A DNA stretch of 64,000 nucleotides, taken from Chrysomallon squamiferum (lineage: Eukaryota; Mollusca; Gastropoda; Neomphalida; Peltospiridae). Each line of letters opens with the position of its first letter. The stretch's first letter is position 1. The DNA lies in contig CM022669.1 in the NCBI GenBank assembly GCA_012295275.1, positions 1,915,140-1,979,139 on the forward strand, written 5' to 3'. Below, piece after piece: positions 61,527 to 64,000 of this stretch. Under the pieces are notes generated by a model. The model had not been told where the DNA came from. It searched no databases and worked only from the letters and a program-made list of their open reading frames with translations. A program made the translations under genes and the position numbers.

Positions 61527-62188
61527 GTAAATATCTGTCAGTATTTAGACGACTAGGGCTTTCCTGTCATATAACTGCATATTTGTTGTCTTTATAATTT
61601 TCATTATAAATGCTACTTTATATTAGTAAGGCATATATATGTTACATATTACACATATAATGGAACTCCTAAATGATCACAGAAATAATGAACAGATTTT
61701 GTTTTGTTCTCTGTATTTTGTATATTTTGTGTTTGTGTGCATGTGGTGCTTTCTTTTTCTAATATGAAATAACAATAACACCCACTCTTCTACTTTGCTA
61801 CCCTATCCATTGTTTTCCAGTCCAGCCATTTCTTAGTAAAACTTTTACCTAGATTTGGCTATTTTGTACAACTATTCTTCATTATACTATATTAAGCTCT
61901 GTTTTGAAAGTGACAGAAATGCTCCATGAATTTGTTCTCATTTTATTATGCTTCCAGTTATTAAATTACAAGCTTTCAATAAACAAGGGTACATTATAAT
62001 GAAGAATAGCTTTAGAAGTGCTTTATTACAGGAAAACAGTTATGTTTAAGTTACTTGTCACATAATTATTATAGACTGTAACATTCTTTCTATCACTGTT
62101 AGTGTCTTAGAAAGACAAATCTTCAGTGATTAAAGCAGATTCTAAATTAAAACAATAATTATTAGTGACTTTAACAATAATAACAGTG

Positions 62189-62246
<58 letters not shown>
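62189..62246. repeat. (AAT)n microsatellite
   Basis: About 19 AAT units. It explains the poly-Ile ORF on the minus strand, which is not a gene. Confidence 0.95.
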
Positions 62247-62249
<3 letters not shown>

Positions 62250-64000
62250 CACCCAAACACATTCTAAGGAAATAAAGAAATGTGATATAATGTAATATTG
62301 CACACATCTCTAGTTTAGAGATTTATCATTATATATTCATTTAGTAATATTCAGTGTTAGAAAGGTTGCAAATGATATAAACATTAATGCAGAGGTACAA
62401 AATGTTTTGAAAAAAGTGTTTGAAAAAATTGCTACCACTGTCACATCTGTTTCTGAAAGTTTAGCAGTCTTGGTTTCAGCAACTTCTTGTATCTTTAGCT
62501 GAAATAGGTCATATAAAAATAAATGTTTTTTAATCATGCACACACTGTTTGTTTGCAAAGGCTGTGATTCATATTTCTCTAAGATTATATATTTCTCTAA
62601 AATTATGAAATTAAAACTGTACATATGTTAGTTTTCTTTTAATATTTATGAAAAAGTAACTAAGGCCATATTTATTGTTAAATGGTATTTTTATGAACAA
62701 CTGATTACAAAATTTTAGTAATCAAATTCTTGATTATATTTAATACATTAGTCAAACAAACAATAATTTTTATTTATTAGAATTATTATTATTATTTTTA
62801 ATACTTTTAGTGATTTTTCAAAAAATAAATTTCTGTTATTGACTATTTCATGTACAATTAATACTATTAATCTACTGATGACATTATTACTACACTGGTG
62901 TATTTAGTTGTATGAACTATTATAAAGCATTGTTATATCATTGTATGTCATTAATTTCTTATTAAGTGTAGCTTCCTGCTCTTACCATGTTAAAACAAAC
63001 TAATGGTATTTGGAAAGGGTAAAATGCTGTAACAGAAATCATATGTCATTTTTCTTTTATCCAGAGAATGATGATGTGTACAGAATTTCTTTTTTTCTCT
63101 CACTCTCATGTTTAATGCCTTTAGTTATATATCACATCATCACTGAGATTTACTTAAGACCCATGAACTATTGTTACTTAAGAATTCTTGATTCACAAAA
63201 GATTGTATAAATGTTGTATCAATTTGTGTAATTATTTCAAGTGTCATAACAAGAATGCTGTTAAAATAAAATGAAAATATTTTATATGTCTGTATACATT
63301 TTTTATTTTCAATTGGTTTTCAATATTATTGTTATTTTCAATTCTTGATTTGTTTTGAATATTATTGTTATTTTCTTGATTGCCAAAATATAAGTATGTA
63401 CCCAACCAGGGTTTTGTTAAATCTTGATATATGGTTAAGTTTGCTGGTTAATGTTGGTTTTTTTTTTTTCAGATGTTTTAAAAATAATGTTTATATTATC
63501 TTTGATGCACAATATAAGTTATTGACTGTAACAGAAAAATAATACATTGAATTCTGTGATTTTTTTTGTTTTGCATCCACACATTTGGCTCTTTCAGTTG
63601 ACTTTGTCACTACCAAGTGGGTACAACCATTTAATGATAATGTTGAATTACAGAGAAATAGACAGTACTTGGAGTGATAAAAACATTGGTGATTCTGTTA
63701 CACCTCATTATAAAGGCTGAAAGTGAAAATTGTGTCTGTGATCATCAAAGATACTCAAGAGGTTAATGATGAACTTTGTGGAATGTTTCCACTTCACACC
63801 TAGTTAATATTTCTAGTATTTACATCGTTACAGTTGTAGTGCATACTGACTGATGTGCATACTTAAGTTAATATTTATTTTTTATCAACTAATCAGTATA
63901 ATCCATAGAATATTAGTTTGCCATACTGATTTTTATTTATTATGCACTTAAAAAAAAAGATAAAAAATTTGTAATTGTTATAAGCAGGGTTTGTCCATGT

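Larger units (their letters stand above)
59690..64000 (+). other. NCKX 3' UTR and downstream intergenic DNA
   Basis: Candidate poly(A) signals AATAAA at 59886-59891 and 61979-61984, and another near 63266. Microsatellites: AC near 60998-61022, ATT at 61418-61526, AAT at 62189-62246. One stretch near 62359-62500 is open in a coding-like frame but has no clear splice context. No confident gene. Confidence 0.6.

Noticed and set aside
62107-62307. ORF with a poly-Ile run
   Set aside because: Translation of the AAT microsatellite.
1-64000. CRISPR arrays, operons or bacterial-type systems
   Set aside because: The window is spliced eukaryotic DNA; the repeats are microsatellites, transposons and one segmental duplication.

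Overview
The window is AT-rich animal DNA: spliced genes with long introns, simple-sequence repeats everywhere, and DNA-transposon debris (hAT, Tc1-like, and a long-terminal-inverted-repeat family). Both well-supported genes encode conserved metazoan multi-pass membrane proteins. The family signatures and repeat content fit an invertebrate, perhaps a mollusc or chelicerate, but nothing here fixes the phylum.

Layout. From 1 to about 3 kb there may be the spliced 3' end of an unidentified plus-strand gene running in from the left. From 3646 to 15472 on the minus strand lies a complete SERINC (serine incorporator) gene of 13 coding exons. All exon phases fit, giving 555 residues, most like the SERINC5 type, with an extra RS-rich C-terminal tail. 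Its largest intron holds a 2.8 kb long-TIR transposon (8832-11639). From 15.5 to 32.8 kb there is no confident gene. This stretch holds a tRNA-derived SINE candidate, a decayed hAT element (17412-18338), a CpG-containing island near 19.4 kb with a possible short minus-strand gene, a duplicated 150 bp dispersed repeat, and many microsatellites.

From 32.84 to 59.69 kb on the plus strand lies a complete K+-dependent Na+/Ca2+ exchanger gene (NCKX/SLC24A, SLC24A2/3/4-like). A first coding exon carries membrane helices and alpha-1 repeat, a modular set of exons encodes the cytosolic loop, and four exons encode the C-terminal membrane domain and alpha-2 repeat. Its second long-TIR transposon copy (34747-37114) is in the intron after the first coding exon. 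Its last intron holds a decayed Tc1-like transposase.

The most notable feature is a direct tandem duplication of about 2.9 kb (about 43.47-46.39 and 46.39-49.29 kb) inside the NCKX gene. Each unit carries the same pair of small frame-neutral loop exons (33 and 72 nt, phase 1-1). Together with a candidate third symmetric exon at 42900, this gives a cluster of up to five exons that could be included or skipped in any combination without breaking the frame. After 59.69 kb there is AT-rich 3' UTR and intergenic sequence with several poly(A) signals.
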